A stretch of DNA of 64,000 nucleotides from Bradyrhizobium sp. 4 (GTDB lineage: Bacteria; Pseudomonadota; Alphaproteobacteria; Rhizobiales; Xanthobacteraceae): positions 1,860,001 through 1,924,000 of the forward strand of contig NZ_CP064686.1 in NCBI RefSeq assembly GCF_023100905.1. Reading direction: 5' to 3'. Under the pieces are notes generated by a model that saw only the letters and a program-made list of their open reading frames with translations, searched no databases and was not told the DNA's origin. Each line of letters starts with the position of its first letter. The stretch's first letter is position 1. A program made the position numbers and the translations under genes. Positions 1 through 8,590 of the stretch are shown piece after piece.

Positions 1-195
1 TGGGGGCCGATGGCGATCACCATCATGGGCGGATTGTTCGTCGCGACCTTCCTGACGCTGCTGTACCTGCCGGGCCTCTACGCCCTCTGGTTCCGCAAGA
101 GCCTGGATGAGGCGGGTACGCCCGAGCAGCCTGCCGCGCCGCAGCATGGGAGCGATGACCAGAACGCAATTTCGCTTGCTGAGGCGGCTGAATAA
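1..195 (+). CDS. RND efflux transporter, C-terminal end (partial)
   Basis: Only the last 64 residues are in the window; the reading frame is open from base 1, so the gene begins upstream. The segment GGLFVATFLTLLYLPGLYAL matches the final transmembrane helix of AcrB/MexF-type inner-membrane proton-driven drug exporters, and the Gln/Ala-rich tail after it is typical of the cytoplasmic end. These pumps form tripartite complexes with a periplasmic adaptor and an outer-membrane channel. The following TetR gene starts 35 bp downstream in the same direction, as expected for a pump with its local regulator. The substrate cannot be judged from this fragment. Confidence 0.75.
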   Translation, partial: WGPMAITIMGGLFVATFLTLLYLPGLYALWFRKSLDEAGTPEQPAAPQHGSDDQNAISLAEAAE

Positions 196-230
196 GTGAA
201 GATGAACTGCTGATTGACGAGTCCTGACAG

Positions 231-830
231 ATGACACTGGTTTCGGAACATATCGAAGGTGACACCCGGGATCGTATTCTTGAGGTGGCCGAGCGGCTGT
301 TCCGCCAGATCGGTTATCTCAAGACCACGGTCGGGGACATCGCCAAGGAGCTCAAGATGAGCCCCGCCAACGTTTATCGCTTTTTCGAATCGAAGAAGGC
401 GATTCATCAGGCGGTGGCCCGCTCGCTGATGGGCGAGGTCGAGCTCGAAGCGCAGCGGATCGTGGCGAGGCCCGGTCCGGTACTGCCGCGCTTCCGCGAA
501 CTGCTCACCACCATCAATCGCATGAACACCGAGCGCTATGTCGGCGACAATAAGCTGCACGAGATGGTCGAGATCGCGATGCAGGAGGACTGGGACGTAT
601 GCGTCAACCACATGGAGTGCATTGCCGGGGTCATCGGCCAGATGATCGCGCAAGGCGTGGCCTCCGGCGAGTTCGAGGCTCCGGACCTGCAACTGGCCGC
701 GCTCTGCGCCTGCACCGCGATGATGCGCTTTTTCCACCCCCAGATGATCGCCCAGTGTGCCACCAAGCCGGGCCCGACCATCGACCAGATGATCGATTTC
801 GTCATCGCGGGATTGTCCCCGCGGCACTGA
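231..830 (+). CDS. TetR/AcrR family transcriptional regulator
   Basis: A 199-residue protein with a typical TetR N-terminal helix-turn-helix: helix RDRILEVAERLF at about residues 13-24 and recognition region TTVGDIAKELKMSPANVYRFF at about 32-52. The remaining helical C-terminal half is the usual ligand-binding and dimerisation domain; it contains two Cys residues in the stretch around 599-720 bp. Because it lies 35 bp behind an RND pump gene on the same strand it probably represses that efflux operon, with release by a pump substrate. That role is inferred from context; TetR ligands cannot be read from sequence. The ATG at 231 is the natural start, since the conserved region begins about 12 residues later. 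Confidence 0.85.
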   Translation: MTLVSEHIEGDTRDRILEVAERLFRQIGYLKTTVGDIAKELKMSPANVYRFFESKKAIHQAVARSLMGEVELEAQRIVARPGPVLPRFRELLTTINRMNTERYVGDNKLHEMVEIAMQEDWDVCVNHMECIAGVIGQMIAQGVASGEFEAPDLQLAALCACTAMMRFFHPQMIAQCATKPGPTIDQMIDFVIAGLSPRH

Positions 831-910
831 CGGGGCGGCGAATTTCCTCCTATAAGCAGGCCGACCCGGAATGACGGTTGGTGGCTGGCAAGGACGGATC
901 AACAAACTCC

Positions 911-990
911 GTCATTGCGAGCGTAGCGAAGCAATCCAGACTGTCTCTGCGGAGGGATTCTGGATTGGTTCGCTGCGCTCGCAAAGACGA
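911..990. repeat. Dispersed palindromic repeat, family A
   Basis: An 80-bp intergenic element that begins GTCATTGCGAGC and closes with an imperfect inverted copy (CGCTCGCAAAGACGA), with CAATCCAG/CTGGATTG as inner arms. The same element recurs at 20365-20451 and 32196-32310. It can fold into one long hairpin. It lies between the TetR gene and the flavin-reductase gene, so it could act as a transcript-end or RNA-stability structure, but it is best regarded as a dispersed repetitive extragenic palindrome. Confidence 0.8.
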
Positions 991-1004
991 GAAGGAAAAA
1001 GCGC

Positions 1005-1628
1005 GTGACCGACAAAGACCTGCACTTCTACGAGCCCGCCAAGGGCCACGGCCTCAAGCACGATCCCTTCAACGCCATCGTCGCGCCGCGGCCGATCGGC
1101 TGGATCTCGTCGCGCGACACCAACGGCCATGTCAACCTCGCGCCGTACAGCTTCTTCAATGCGTTCTGCTATGTCCCCCCGATCATCGGCTTCTCCTCCA
1201 CAAACTGGAAGGACACGGTCGAGAACATCCAGCAGACAGGTGAGTTCGTCTGGAATCTCGCCACCATGGACTTGGCCAGGCACATGAACGCGACTGCGGC
1301 CCACGTCGGCCCTGAAGTCGACGAGTTCGAGGTCGCCGGCCTCACCGCCGTGCCCGGCAGGCTCGTCAACGTGCCGCGCGTCGGCGAAAGTCCGGTCGCC
1401 TTCGAATGCAAGGTGTCCGACATCGTCCGGCTCAAGGGCGCCGACGGCAAGGAAGCCAATGCCTGGCTGACGCTCGGCGAGGTCGTCGCTGTCCACATCG
1501 ACAAGGCCATGATCAAGGATGGCGTCTACCAGACCGCCGCCGCCCGCCCGATCGTCCGGGCCGGCCGCAGCGGGGATTATTTCGAGATCAAGCCGGAAAA
1601 CATGTTCGAGATGGTCCGGCCGGACTGA
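1005..1628 (+). CDS. Flavin reductase-like domain protein
   Basis: A 207-residue protein starting at GTG. The N-terminal part contains IVAPRPIGWISSRD (about residues 26-39), the hallmark of the FMN-binding flavin reductase-like split barrel (DIM6/NTAB family). Members bind FMN and either reduce flavin for a monooxygenase partner or act as flavoprotein oxygenases. Internal pieces such as NLAPYSFFNAFCYVPP and the downstream HIDKAMIKDG region follow the family pattern over the full length, so the gene looks intact. It stands alone between a repeat element and the fad operon, and the specific substrate is unknown. Confidence 0.85.
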   Translation: MTDKDLHFYEPAKGHGLKHDPFNAIVAPRPIGWISSRDTNGHVNLAPYSFFNAFCYVPPIIGFSSTNWKDTVENIQQTGEFVWNLATMDLARHMNATAAHVGPEVDEFEVAGLTAVPGRLVNVPRVGESPVAFECKVSDIVRLKGADGKEANAWLTLGEVVAVHIDKAMIKDGVYQTAAARPIVRAGRSGDYFEIKPENMFEMVRPD

Positions 1629-1645
1629 TCTGGTCGCTCTCGTAG

Positions 1646-1672
1646 CCCGGATTGCGCTTCGCTCCATCCGGG
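1646..1672. repeat. Short GC palindrome after flavin-reductase gene
   Basis: CCCGGAT and ATCCGGG are perfect 7-bp arms separated by 13 bp. The core resembles the common rhizobial 'TAGCCCGGAT...ATCCGGG' intergenic repeat. It lies 17 bp after the stop codon at 1628 and lacks a T run, so it is at most a weak terminator or RNA-end structure. Confidence 0.5.
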
Positions 1673-1846
1673 TGACCGCTTTTCACAGCGCTCGCCTCCC
1701 GGAACTGCCACCACGCCTCGGCCGTTATGGCTGTGGGCGGCTGCCCGGCCGCGTCAATTCGCGTCTTTTCGCAGGCGAAGTGTTCACCGCCGCCGGCCAC
1801 TTTCCGCTAAAATGCCCGATCACCGCGCCGATGCATGAGGTCCGCC

Positions 1847-4114
1847 ATGAGCTTCCGCCGCGACACTTTGACAAAGCCGATTTTCTCCTGGGCGCGCGGC
1901 GTGCTGCCGGCGATGTCGGACACCGAGCGCGAGGCGCTGGAGGCCGGCGACGTCTGGTGGGACGCTGATCTCTTCACCGGCAACCCTGATTGGTCGAAGC
2001 TGCTCAAGGTCCCGCAGGCAACGCTGACCGACGAGGAGCGGGCCTTCCTCAACGGCCCCGTCGACGAGCTTTGCGCCATGCTCGACGAGTGGAAGATCTT
2101 TTGGGAATGGCGCGACCTGCCGCCCGATGTCTGGCACTTCATCAAACGCGAAAAATTCTTCGGCATGATCATTCCGAAGGAGTTCGGCGGCCTCGGCTTC
2201 TCGCCCTATGCGCATTCGGAAGTGGTTCGCAAGATCTCGACCCGCTCGATCGCCGCCGCGGTGACGGTGATGGTGCCGAACTCGTTAGGCCCCGGCGAGC
2301 TCCTGATGCACTTCGGCACGAAGGAGCAGCAGGAGCGCTGGCTGCCGCGTCTTGCCGATGGTCGCGACATTCCCTGCTTCGGCCTCACCAGCCCTGAGGC
2401 CGGCTCCGATGCCGCCTCGATGGTCGACACCGGCATCATCTGCAAGGGCAGCTTCGAGGGCCAGGAGGTGCTGGGTCTGAAGCTCAACTGGCACAAGCGC
2501 TACATCACGCTCGGTCCCGTCGCGACGCTGCTTGGCCTCGCCTTCAAGGCCTATGACCCCGATCATCTTGTGGGGAGCCAGGAAGAGCTCGGCATCAGCG
2601 TGGCGCTGATCCCGACCAACCTTCCCGGCGTCGAAATCGGCAAACGCCATCTGCCGTCGATGCAGGTGTTCCAGAACGGCCCGAATTGGGGCCGCGACGT
2701 TTTCATTCCGCTCGACTACGTCATCGGCGGCCAGGCGCGGCTGGGGCAGGGCTGGAAGATGCTGATGACGGCGCTCGCCGCCGGCCGCGGAATCTCGTTG
2801 CCGTCGCTCTCCGCCGCCGGCGCCGCCTATGCCGCCCGCACCACCGGCGCCTATGCCCGCATCCGCGAGCAGTTCGGTATCTCCATCTCCAAATTCGAGG
2901 GTGTCGAGGAGCCGCTCGCGCGCATCGTCGCGACCGCTTATCAGCTCGATGCGGCGCGACGGCTGACCTGCGCGGCACTGAATGCCGGGATCCATCCCGC
3001 CGTCATCTCGGGCATCATGAAGCTGCACGCGACCGAGCGGATGCGCACCGCGGTCGACGACGCCATGGACATCCATGGCGGCAAGGCCGTGATCGACGGC
3101 CCGCAAAACTATCTCGGCAATCTCCACCGCGCCGTCCCTGTCGGCATCACCGTCGAGGGCGCCAATATCCTCACCCGCAATCTCATCGTGTTCGGGCAAG
3201 GCGCCATCCGCGCCCATCCTTATCTGCTCGACGAGATGAATGCGCTCGCGGATACCGATCGCGAGCGTGGGCTCGCCGCCTTCGACAAGGCGTTCTGGAA
3301 GCATGTCGGCCACAGCTTCGAGACACTGTTGCGCGCGTTCGGCCGGAGCTGGAGCTTTGGTGTCTTCGCGCTTGCACCCGACGCCGGTGACGCCAGGCCA
3401 TTCTATCGTCAGCTCTCGCGCTACTCCGCGGCGTTTGCCCTCTGTGCCGATATGGCGCTGCTGACGCTCGGCGGCGCGCTCAAGCGCAAGGAGATGCTGT
3501 CGGCGCGTTTCGGCGACATCCTGTCCGAGCTGTATCTGCTCTCTGCCGCGCTGAAACGCTGGCAGGACGAGGGGCGGCAGAAGGATGATTTTGCAGCGCT
3601 CGAATGGTGCATGGCGACGGGCTTTCGGACCATCGAGAACCGGCTTGCCGAGATTCTCGCCAATCTGCCGAACCGTTTCGTCGCAAGCATTCTCAAATTC
3701 GTGGTCCAGCCGTTCGGCGCCCGCGTGCTGGGTCCCTCCGACCGAGTGGTGCATCAATGCGCAAGCCTCGTGCTGGAGCCGTCGGCCGCGCGCGACCGCC
3801 TCACGCCCGACCTCGCTTATGTCGATGACGATGGCGGCTTCGCCCGGCTGGAGCGCGCTTTCAACCTGGTCGCAGGCACGGACGCCATCGCCAGGCGCAT
3901 GCGCGCGGCTCATATGAGCGACTGGAAGGATGCGGTGGCCAAGGGCGTGATCACGCAAGCCGAGGGCGAGCAGCTGGCTACGGCCCGCGAAGCGGTCGCA
4001 AAGGTGATAGAGGTCGACGATTTTGCGCCGGAGGCGCTGTCGCCGATTTACAAGAAAACCGGCGACGTGCATCAGTTCTTCCAGGAACTCGGTGAACAGA
4101 GGGCGGCGAGCTGA
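1847..4114 (+). CDS. fadE: Acyl-CoA dehydrogenase, FadE type
   Basis: A 755-residue acyl-CoA dehydrogenase catalysing the first, FAD-dependent step of fatty-acid beta-oxidation. The length (against about 350-400 for ordinary ACADs) and the long C-terminal extension match the FadE family (DUF1974 region). Visible motifs are GLTSPEAGSDAAS in the FAD/substrate site, DIHGGKAVIDGPQNYLGN, and VEGANILTR, whose Glu437 is the probable catalytic base. The ATG at 1847 is preferred over 1835 because a GAGG ribosome site lies just upstream and the conserved MSFRRDTLTKPIF begins there. The stop overlaps the thiolase start by one base, so the two are translationally coupled. Confidence 0.93.
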   Translation: MSFRRDTLTKPIFSWARGVLPAMSDTEREALEAGDVWWDADLFTGNPDWSKLLKVPQATLTDEERAFLNGPVDELCAMLDEWKIFWEWRDLPPDVWHFIKREKFFGMIIPKEFGGLGFSPYAHSEVVRKISTRSIAAAVTVMVPNSLGPGELLMHFGTKEQQERWLPRLADGRDIPCFGLTSPEAGSDAASMVDTGIICKGSFEGQEVLGLKLNWHKRYITLGPVATLLGLAFKAYDPDHLVGSQEELGISVALIPTNLPGVEIGKRHLPSMQVFQNGPNWGRDVFIPLDYVIGGQARLGQGWKMLMTALAAGRGISLPSLSAAGAAYAARTTGAYARIREQFGISISKFEGVEEPLARIVATAYQLDAARRLTCAALNAGIHPAVISGIMKLHATERMRTAVDDAMDIHGGKAVIDGPQNYLGNLHRAVPVGITVEGANILTRNLIVFGQGAIRAHPYLLDEMNALADTDRERGLAAFDKAFWKHVGHSFETLLRAFGRSWSFGVFALAPDAGDARPFYRQLSRYSAAFALCADMALLTLGGALKRKEMLSARFGDILSELYLLSAALKRWQDEGRQKDDFAALEWCMATGFRTIENRLAEILANLPNRFVASILKFVVQPFGARVLGPSDRVVHQCASLVLEPSAARDRLTPDLAYVDDDGGFARLERAFNLVAGTDAIARRMRAAHMSDWKDAVAKGVITQAEGEQLATAREAVAKVIEVDDFAPEALSPIYKKTGDVHQFFQELGEQRAAS

Positions 4115-5397
4115 TGGCACGACCGGTTTTCATCGTCGACGGCAGCCGGACGCCGTTTCTCAAAGCGCGTTCGGGGCCCGGTCCGTTCACGCCGGTCGAT
4201 CTCGCCGTGCAATGCGGCCGGCCGCTGCTGGCGCGCCAGCCGTTTTCGCCCGATACATTCGACCAGGTCATCCTCGGCTGCGTCAACGTGATCGCGGACG
4301 AAATGAACCCGGCCCGCGTCGCCGCGCTCCGACTCGGCATGGGTGAGGACATGGTCGCGTTCACCGTGCAGATCAATTGCGGATCCGGCATGCAGTCGAT
4401 CGACACCGCCTACCGCTACATCCGCGAGGGCCATGCCGACATGATCCTCGCCGGCGGCACCGAGGCTTTGAGCCACGCGCCGCTGGTCTGGCCCAATTCG
4501 GGCGTGCGCTGGTTTGCCGGCCTCGCCACCGCCAAGGGCGTCGCCGCGAAGCTTGCCGCAGCCTTCAAGCTGCGGCCGCGCTATCTCAAGCCGATCATCG
4601 GCCTGGAACGCGGGCTGACCGATCCCATTACCGATTTGAACATGGGCCAGACGGCCGAAGTCGTCGGCCATCTCTTCGGCATCACCCGCGCGCAGTCCGA
4701 TGCCTATGCCGCCGAGAGCCATCGCCGGCTCGCGCATGCGCAGGCGGAAGGTTTTCTCAAGGGCGAAGTCGAAACCGCGTTCTCCCGCGACGGAAAATTC
4801 TTCGACCATGATGATGGCGTGCGGCCGGACTCGACGGCCGAGAAGCTTGCCAAGCTGAGGCCGGTGTTCGAGCGTCCCTGGGGCCAGGTCACGGCCGGCA
4901 ATTCCTCGCAGATCACCGACGGCGCGTCCTGGGTGATCCTGGCGTCCGACGAAGCAGTCGCCAAGCACAGGCTGACGCCGAAGGCGGTCATCGTCGACAG
5001 CAACTGGGCCGCACTTGATCCAAGCATCATGGGTCTCGGTCCCGTGATGTCGGCGACGCCGCTGCTGAAGCGCAACGATCTCACCATTCAGGACGTCCAG
5101 ACCTGGGAGCTCAATGAGGCGTTTGCCACCCAAGTGCTCGGCTGCCTCGCCGCCTGGAATGACGACAAATTCTGCCGCGAGATTTTGGGGCTCGATGGCG
5201 CTGCCGGCGAGATCGACCGCGAAAAACTCAATGTCGATGGCGGCGCTATCTCGCTCGGGCATCCCGTCGGCACCTCCGGAAACCGCATCGTGCTGCACCT
5301 CGTCAACACGATGAAGCGGCTCGGCACGCGGCGCGGCGTTGCCACCGAATGCATCGGCGGCGGGCTCGGCGGCGCCATGCTGATCGAGGCGGTGTGA
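4114..5397 (+). CDS. fadI: Acetyl-CoA C-acyltransferase (3-ketoacyl-CoA thiolase, FadI-like)
   Basis: A 427-residue thiolase carrying out the last step of beta-oxidation, cleavage of 3-ketoacyl-CoA with CoA. The catalytic residues are all visible: nucleophilic Cys89 in INCGSGMQSI, His383 in GGAISLGHPVGTSG, and Cys413 in TECIGGGLGG. The sequence is of the FadI/trifunctional-beta type, not the short biosynthetic type. It starts at ATG 4114 inside the stop of the upstream dehydrogenase and ends one base before the next gene, so the three form one operon. The FadI symbol is by similarity of type and partner order; FadA would be the alternative name. Confidence 0.9.
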   Translation: MARPVFIVDGSRTPFLKARSGPGPFTPVDLAVQCGRPLLARQPFSPDTFDQVILGCVNVIADEMNPARVAALRLGMGEDMVAFTVQINCGSGMQSIDTAYRYIREGHADMILAGGTEALSHAPLVWPNSGVRWFAGLATAKGVAAKLAAAFKLRPRYLKPIIGLERGLTDPITDLNMGQTAEVVGHLFGITRAQSDAYAAESHRRLAHAQAEGFLKGEVETAFSRDGKFFDHDDGVRPDSTAEKLAKLRPVFERPWGQVTAGNSSQITDGASWVILASDEAVAKHRLTPKAVIVDSNWAALDPSIMGLGPVMSATPLLKRNDLTIQDVQTWELNEAFATQVLGCLAAWNDDKFCREILGLDGAAGEIDREKLNVDGGAISLGHPVGTSGNRIVLHLVNTMKRLGTRRGVATECIGGGLGGAMLIEAV

Positions 5398-5398
5398 C

Positions 5399-7495
5399 AT
5401 GGATTCCAAGATCATGACCGCGCTCGGCGACCGCGTGCTGGAGCTCGGGCCCAGGCCCGCTGCCGATAGTCCCTACAAGCACTTCAAGCTGACGCGCGAC
5501 GCCGACGGCGTCGCCTGGCTGCTGTTCGATCGCACTGACTCCAGCGCCAATACGCTGTCCCCGGACGTGATGGAGGAGTTCGACTCCGTGTTGGCGGCAA
5601 TTGAGACCGAGCGTCCGGCCGGCCTCGTGATCCGCTCCGCAAAACCGTCCGGCTTCATCGCGGGCGCCGACGTCAACGAATTTCGCGGTGCCGATGATGC
5701 CGGGATGGTGGAGACGCGGATCCGCGCCGCCCACGCGGTGGTCGACCATCTGGAAGCGCTGAAGCTGCCGACAGTCGCGGTGATCCACGGCTTCTGCCTC
5801 GGCGGCGGGCTCGAAGTCGCGCTCGCCTGCCAATCGCGCATCGCCATCGACGGCGCGCGCTTCGGCTTCCCGGAGGTGATGCTGGGCCTGCATCCCGGGC
5901 TCGGCGGCACCGCGCGTTTCACCGCGCTGGTCAATCCGACCCAATCGATGGCCCTGATGCTGACCGGCCGCACCATCGATGCCCGCCGCGCCAAATCGCT
6001 CGGCCTCGTCGACACCGTGACGCAGGAGCGCCACGTTCGCAATGCCGTCAAGGATGCGCTGTTCGGCCGCCTCAAGCGGGCGCGGCCGGGCTTTCTGACG
6101 CGTGCGGCCAATTTCGGCCCGGTGCGCGGGCTGATGGCCAGGCGGATGCGATTGGAGGCGGCGAAGGCCGCGTCCCGCGAGCATTATCCAGCACCCTATG
6201 CCTTGATCGATCTCTGGGAGACCCATGGCGGCAGCAAGGCCGCGATGCTCAGGGCAGAGCAGGCCTCGTTCGCCAAGTTGATGGTGACGCCGACCGCGCA
6301 GAATTTGATCCGCGTGTTCTTCCTGCGCGAGCAGATGAAGAAGGCGGCAGGCTCCGGCAACACGATCAAGCATGTCCACGTCATCGGCGCTGGCGCCATG
6401 GGTGGCGACATCGCGGCCTGGTGCGCGGGGCAGGGGCTGCGCGTCTCGCTCGCCGACATGAAGGCAGAGCCGATCGCGGGTGCAGTCAAGCGCGCCGCCG
6501 AGCTCTACGGCAAGATCATCCGCAAGCCGACCGAGGTGCGCGACGCGCTCGATCGCCTGATCCCCGACATGGATGGGGAGAGCGTCCGCAACGCGGATCT
6601 TATCATCGAGGCGGTCCCGGAGAAGCTCGAGCTGAAGCAGAAGGTCTATGCCGGGCTCGAGCCGCGGATGAAGCCGGGCGCGATTCTCGCGACCAACACG
6701 TCGAGCATTCCGCTCCAGGATTTGCGCACCACGCTGGCGCGGCCGGAGCGGCTGGTCGGCCTCCACTTCTTCAATCCGGTGTCGCGGTTGCAGCTGGTGG
6801 AAGTCGTCAGCCATGGCGGTAACGATACGCAGGTGCTGAAGGAGGCACTTGCTTTCGTCGGCGTGATCGATCGGCTGCCGTTGTCGGTGAAGAGCTCGCC
6901 GGGCTTCCTCGTCAACCGCGCGCTGACGCCCTACATGCTGGAAGCGATGGTGATGCTGGACGAGAAGATCGACCAGCGCCTGATCGACGCCGCCGCGGAG
7001 CAGTTCGGCATGCCGATGGGGCCGATCGAACTGGCCGACCAGGTCGGGCTCGACATTTGTCTCGACGTCGGCGACATGCTGCGCAGCAAGTTCGGCGATC
7101 TGCTGCCGCCGACGCCGGCGTGGCTGCGCGAGAAGGTCGCCAAGGGCGAGCTCGGCCGCAAGACCGGCAAGGGCTTTTACGTCTGGCGCGACGGCAAGGC
7201 CGAGAAGGCGCCGTTGCCCGAGACTGGTCCGCGCGTCACCGACCAGATGATCGACCGTCTGGTGCTGCCGATGTCCAACGTCTGCGTTGCGGCGCTTCGC
7301 GAGGGGATCGTCGATGATGCCGACATGGTGGATGGCGCCATGATCTTCGGCACCGGTTATGCACCGTTCCGTGGCGGTCCGTTGAACTATGCGCGCACGC
7401 GTGGCGTGGATCATGTCGTATCCACCTTGCGCGCACTGGCCGGGAGATTCGGCGAGCGCTTTGCGCCGGATCCGGGCTGGGACAATTTCACGTGA
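5399..7495 (+). CDS. fadJ: Enoyl-CoA hydratase / 3-hydroxyacyl-CoA dehydrogenase (FadJ-like)
   Basis: A 698-residue multifunctional beta-oxidation protein. The N-terminal third is a crotonase-fold hydratase, with GFCLGGGLEVALACQ forming the oxyanion hole. The NAD-binding Rossmann motif GAGAMGGD begins at residue 330, GLHFFNPVSRLQLVEVV carries the dehydrogenase catalytic His, and PGFLVNRALTPYMLEAM opens the C-terminal dehydrogenase domain. It converts enoyl-CoA to 3-ketoacyl-CoA for the thiolase encoded just before it, with which it should form a hetero-oligomer. FadB versus FadJ naming is by partner type. Confidence 0.92.
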   Translation: MDSKIMTALGDRVLELGPRPAADSPYKHFKLTRDADGVAWLLFDRTDSSANTLSPDVMEEFDSVLAAIETERPAGLVIRSAKPSGFIAGADVNEFRGADDAGMVETRIRAAHAVVDHLEALKLPTVAVIHGFCLGGGLEVALACQSRIAIDGARFGFPEVMLGLHPGLGGTARFTALVNPTQSMALMLTGRTIDARRAKSLGLVDTVTQERHVRNAVKDALFGRLKRARPGFLTRAANFGPVRGLMARRMRLEAAKAASREHYPAPYALIDLWETHGGSKAAMLRAEQASFAKLMVTPTAQNLIRVFFLREQMKKAAGSGNTIKHVHVIGAGAMGGDIAAWCAGQGLRVSLADMKAEPIAGAVKRAAELYGKIIRKPTEVRDALDRLIPDMDGESVRNADLIIEAVPEKLELKQKVYAGLEPRMKPGAILATNTSSIPLQDLRTTLARPERLVGLHFFNPVSRLQLVEVVSHGGNDTQVLKEALAFVGVIDRLPLSVKSSPGFLVNRALTPYMLEAMVMLDEKIDQRLIDAAAEQFGMPMGPIELADQVGLDICLDVGDMLRSKFGDLLPPTPAWLREKVAKGELGRKTGKGFYVWRDGKAEKAPLPETGPRVTDQMIDRLVLPMSNVCVAALREGIVDDADMVDGAMIFGTGYAPFRGGPLNYARTRGVDHVVSTLRALAGRFGERFAPDPGWDNFT

Positions 7496-7540
7496 GCAGT
7501 TTCAAGTGAGCAATCCTCAAGTGAGGAATCTTCAAGTGAG
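7483..7540. repeat. Fifteen-base tandem repeat at the 3' end of fadJ
   Basis: About four 15-bp units of pattern AGTGAG-N2-AT-N2-TCA run across the fadJ stop codon and the gap to the thioesterase gene (units near 7490, 7507, 7522 and 7537). Each unit offers TGA, so the first ends fadJ and later ones repeat the stop context. The last unit (GTGAGAGCGG) lies just before the next ATG and may supply its weak ribosome site. Confidence 0.6.
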
Positions 7541-7546
7541 AGCGGC

Positions 7547-7957
7547 ATGAACGAGCAAGCCAATGCCGGGCCGGGCGGCGATCTCTGCATCCGCACGCTG
7601 GCAATGCCTGCCGACACCAACGCAAACGGCGACATCTTCGGCGGCTGGCTGCTCAGCCAGATGGACGTCGGCGGCGGCGTGTTTGCGTCAAAGGTCGCAA
7701 AGTCGCGCACGGTGACCGTCGCCATCGAGGCGATGAATTTTCGCAAGGCCGTCTATGTCGGCGACCTCGTTTCGGTCTATGCCAATCTGGTTCGCGTCGG
7801 CCGCACCTCGATGACCGTGCATCTCGAAGCCTGGGCTCTGCGACGCAGGGAGCTCCAGCCGATCCTGGTGACCGACGGCAATTTCACTTACGTCTCGATC
7901 GACGATGACGGCCGTCCGCAAACAATCCAGAGAAACGATCCACCAATCGCGACGTAA
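7547..7957 (+). CDS. yciA: Acyl-CoA thioesterase, YciA/hotdog family
   Basis: A 136-residue single-hotdog thioesterase hydrolysing acyl-CoA to free fatty acid and CoA. The pattern MPADTNANGDIFGGWLLSQM is diagnostic of the YciA/BACH family, where the Asn-x-x-Gly-Asp-Ile-Phe-Gly-Gly loop carries the catalytic Asp and binds CoA; VTVAIEAMNFRKAVYVGDLV follows as expected. It lies 51 bp behind fadJ in the same direction and probably belongs to the fad operon, where it could relieve CoA trapping during fatty-acid degradation. The length is normal for the family. Confidence 0.9.
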   Translation: MNEQANAGPGGDLCIRTLAMPADTNANGDIFGGWLLSQMDVGGGVFASKVAKSRTVTVAIEAMNFRKAVYVGDLVSVYANLVRVGRTSMTVHLEAWALRRRELQPILVTDGNFTYVSIDDDGRPQTIQRNDPPIAT

Positions 7958-8173
7958 TCGCGCGCGGCGTTGCGCCTCATCTCAGGTGCGGCGCCACCAA
8001 ACGCGGCGCGACTGAGTCACGGCGCCGCGGCTTTGCCAAGAACCAGTCATAAAACGGATGAGGTCCCGGCTTACTCCATCGCGTGTCGATCCGGGGTGGA
8101 AACGGCGTCAAAATGCCCAGGAACCTTTGGGCAGAACTGCCGTTATTTGCCCGCACTGAGGAATCCACGGACC

Positions 8174-8365
8174 ATGCCGGACAGCTACATCATCGAAGTC
8201 GATTCGCAGACCGCAGGTATCGTCGTTCGTTCCCAGGGAGGCTACTGCTTTTTCGCCTCATCCAACCGCTTCAATCGTCTCGAAGGCCAGCTCTTCCGCA
8301 ACGCCCGCGAAGCCGAGCGCGCCGCGCGCAAGCTGGTTAACGGTGATGTGAAGGAAGCGGCATAA
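8174..8365 (+). CDS. Small conserved hypothetical protein (63 aa)
   Basis: A 63-residue protein with a beta-rich N-terminal half (SYIIEVDSQTAGIVV, then GGYCFFASS) and a helical basic C-terminal half (NAREAERAARKLVNG). I do not recognise a named domain. A longer in-frame start lies upstream at 7970, but the conserved-looking part begins at ATG 8174 and the upstream extension has the composition of non-coding sequence. It stands alone, and no function is proposed. Confidence 0.6.
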   Translation: MPDSYIIEVDSQTAGIVVRSQGGYCFFASSNRFNRLEGQLFRNAREAERAARKLVNGDVKEAA

Positions 8366-8429
8366 TTTTCCGCCTGTCATTTCGGGGCGCGCTAAGCGTG
8401 GTCGGAATCTTTTGCCGACAACTGTCCTT

Positions 8430-8579
8430 CCTTCTCCCCTTGTGGGAGGAGGTGGCGCGAAGCGCCGGATGAGGGATTGTTTCGCCGAATTCAATTGTGA
8501 GAGGTGCGCTCGCGGAAGCATACCCCTCACCCGTCTCGCCGCTCTGCGGCGAGCCACCCTCTCCTACAAGGGGAGAGGG
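8430..8579. repeat. Dispersed repeat, family B (copy 1)
   Basis: A 150-bp element with outer arms CTTCTCCCCTTGTGGGAG and CTCTCCTACAAGGGGAGAG, inner arms around GGATGAGGG/CCCCTCACCC, and a central GAATTCAATTGTGAGAGG block. Further copies lie at 9139-9339 and 25754-25904 (the last inverted). It lies beyond the 3' end of the SnoaL-like gene at 8591 and can form a large cruciform or RNA hairpin. Confidence 0.8.
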
Positions 8580-8590
8580 ATAAGCCGCAA

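Noticed and set aside
911..990. Possible small structured RNA gene
   Set aside because: The same sequence recurs at two other intergenic places in both arms; a dispersed palindrome is the simpler reading.
2285..4120. A 611-codon open frame on the minus strand opposite fadE
   Set aside because: It is the antisense frame of a high-GC gene with intact fadE motifs on the plus strand; its Arg/His/Gly-rich composition is that of a shadow frame.
5303..7414. A 703-codon minus-strand frame opposite fadJ
   Set aside because: The plus strand encodes all expected hydratase and dehydrogenase motifs; the minus frame has no recognisable domain and shadow-like composition.
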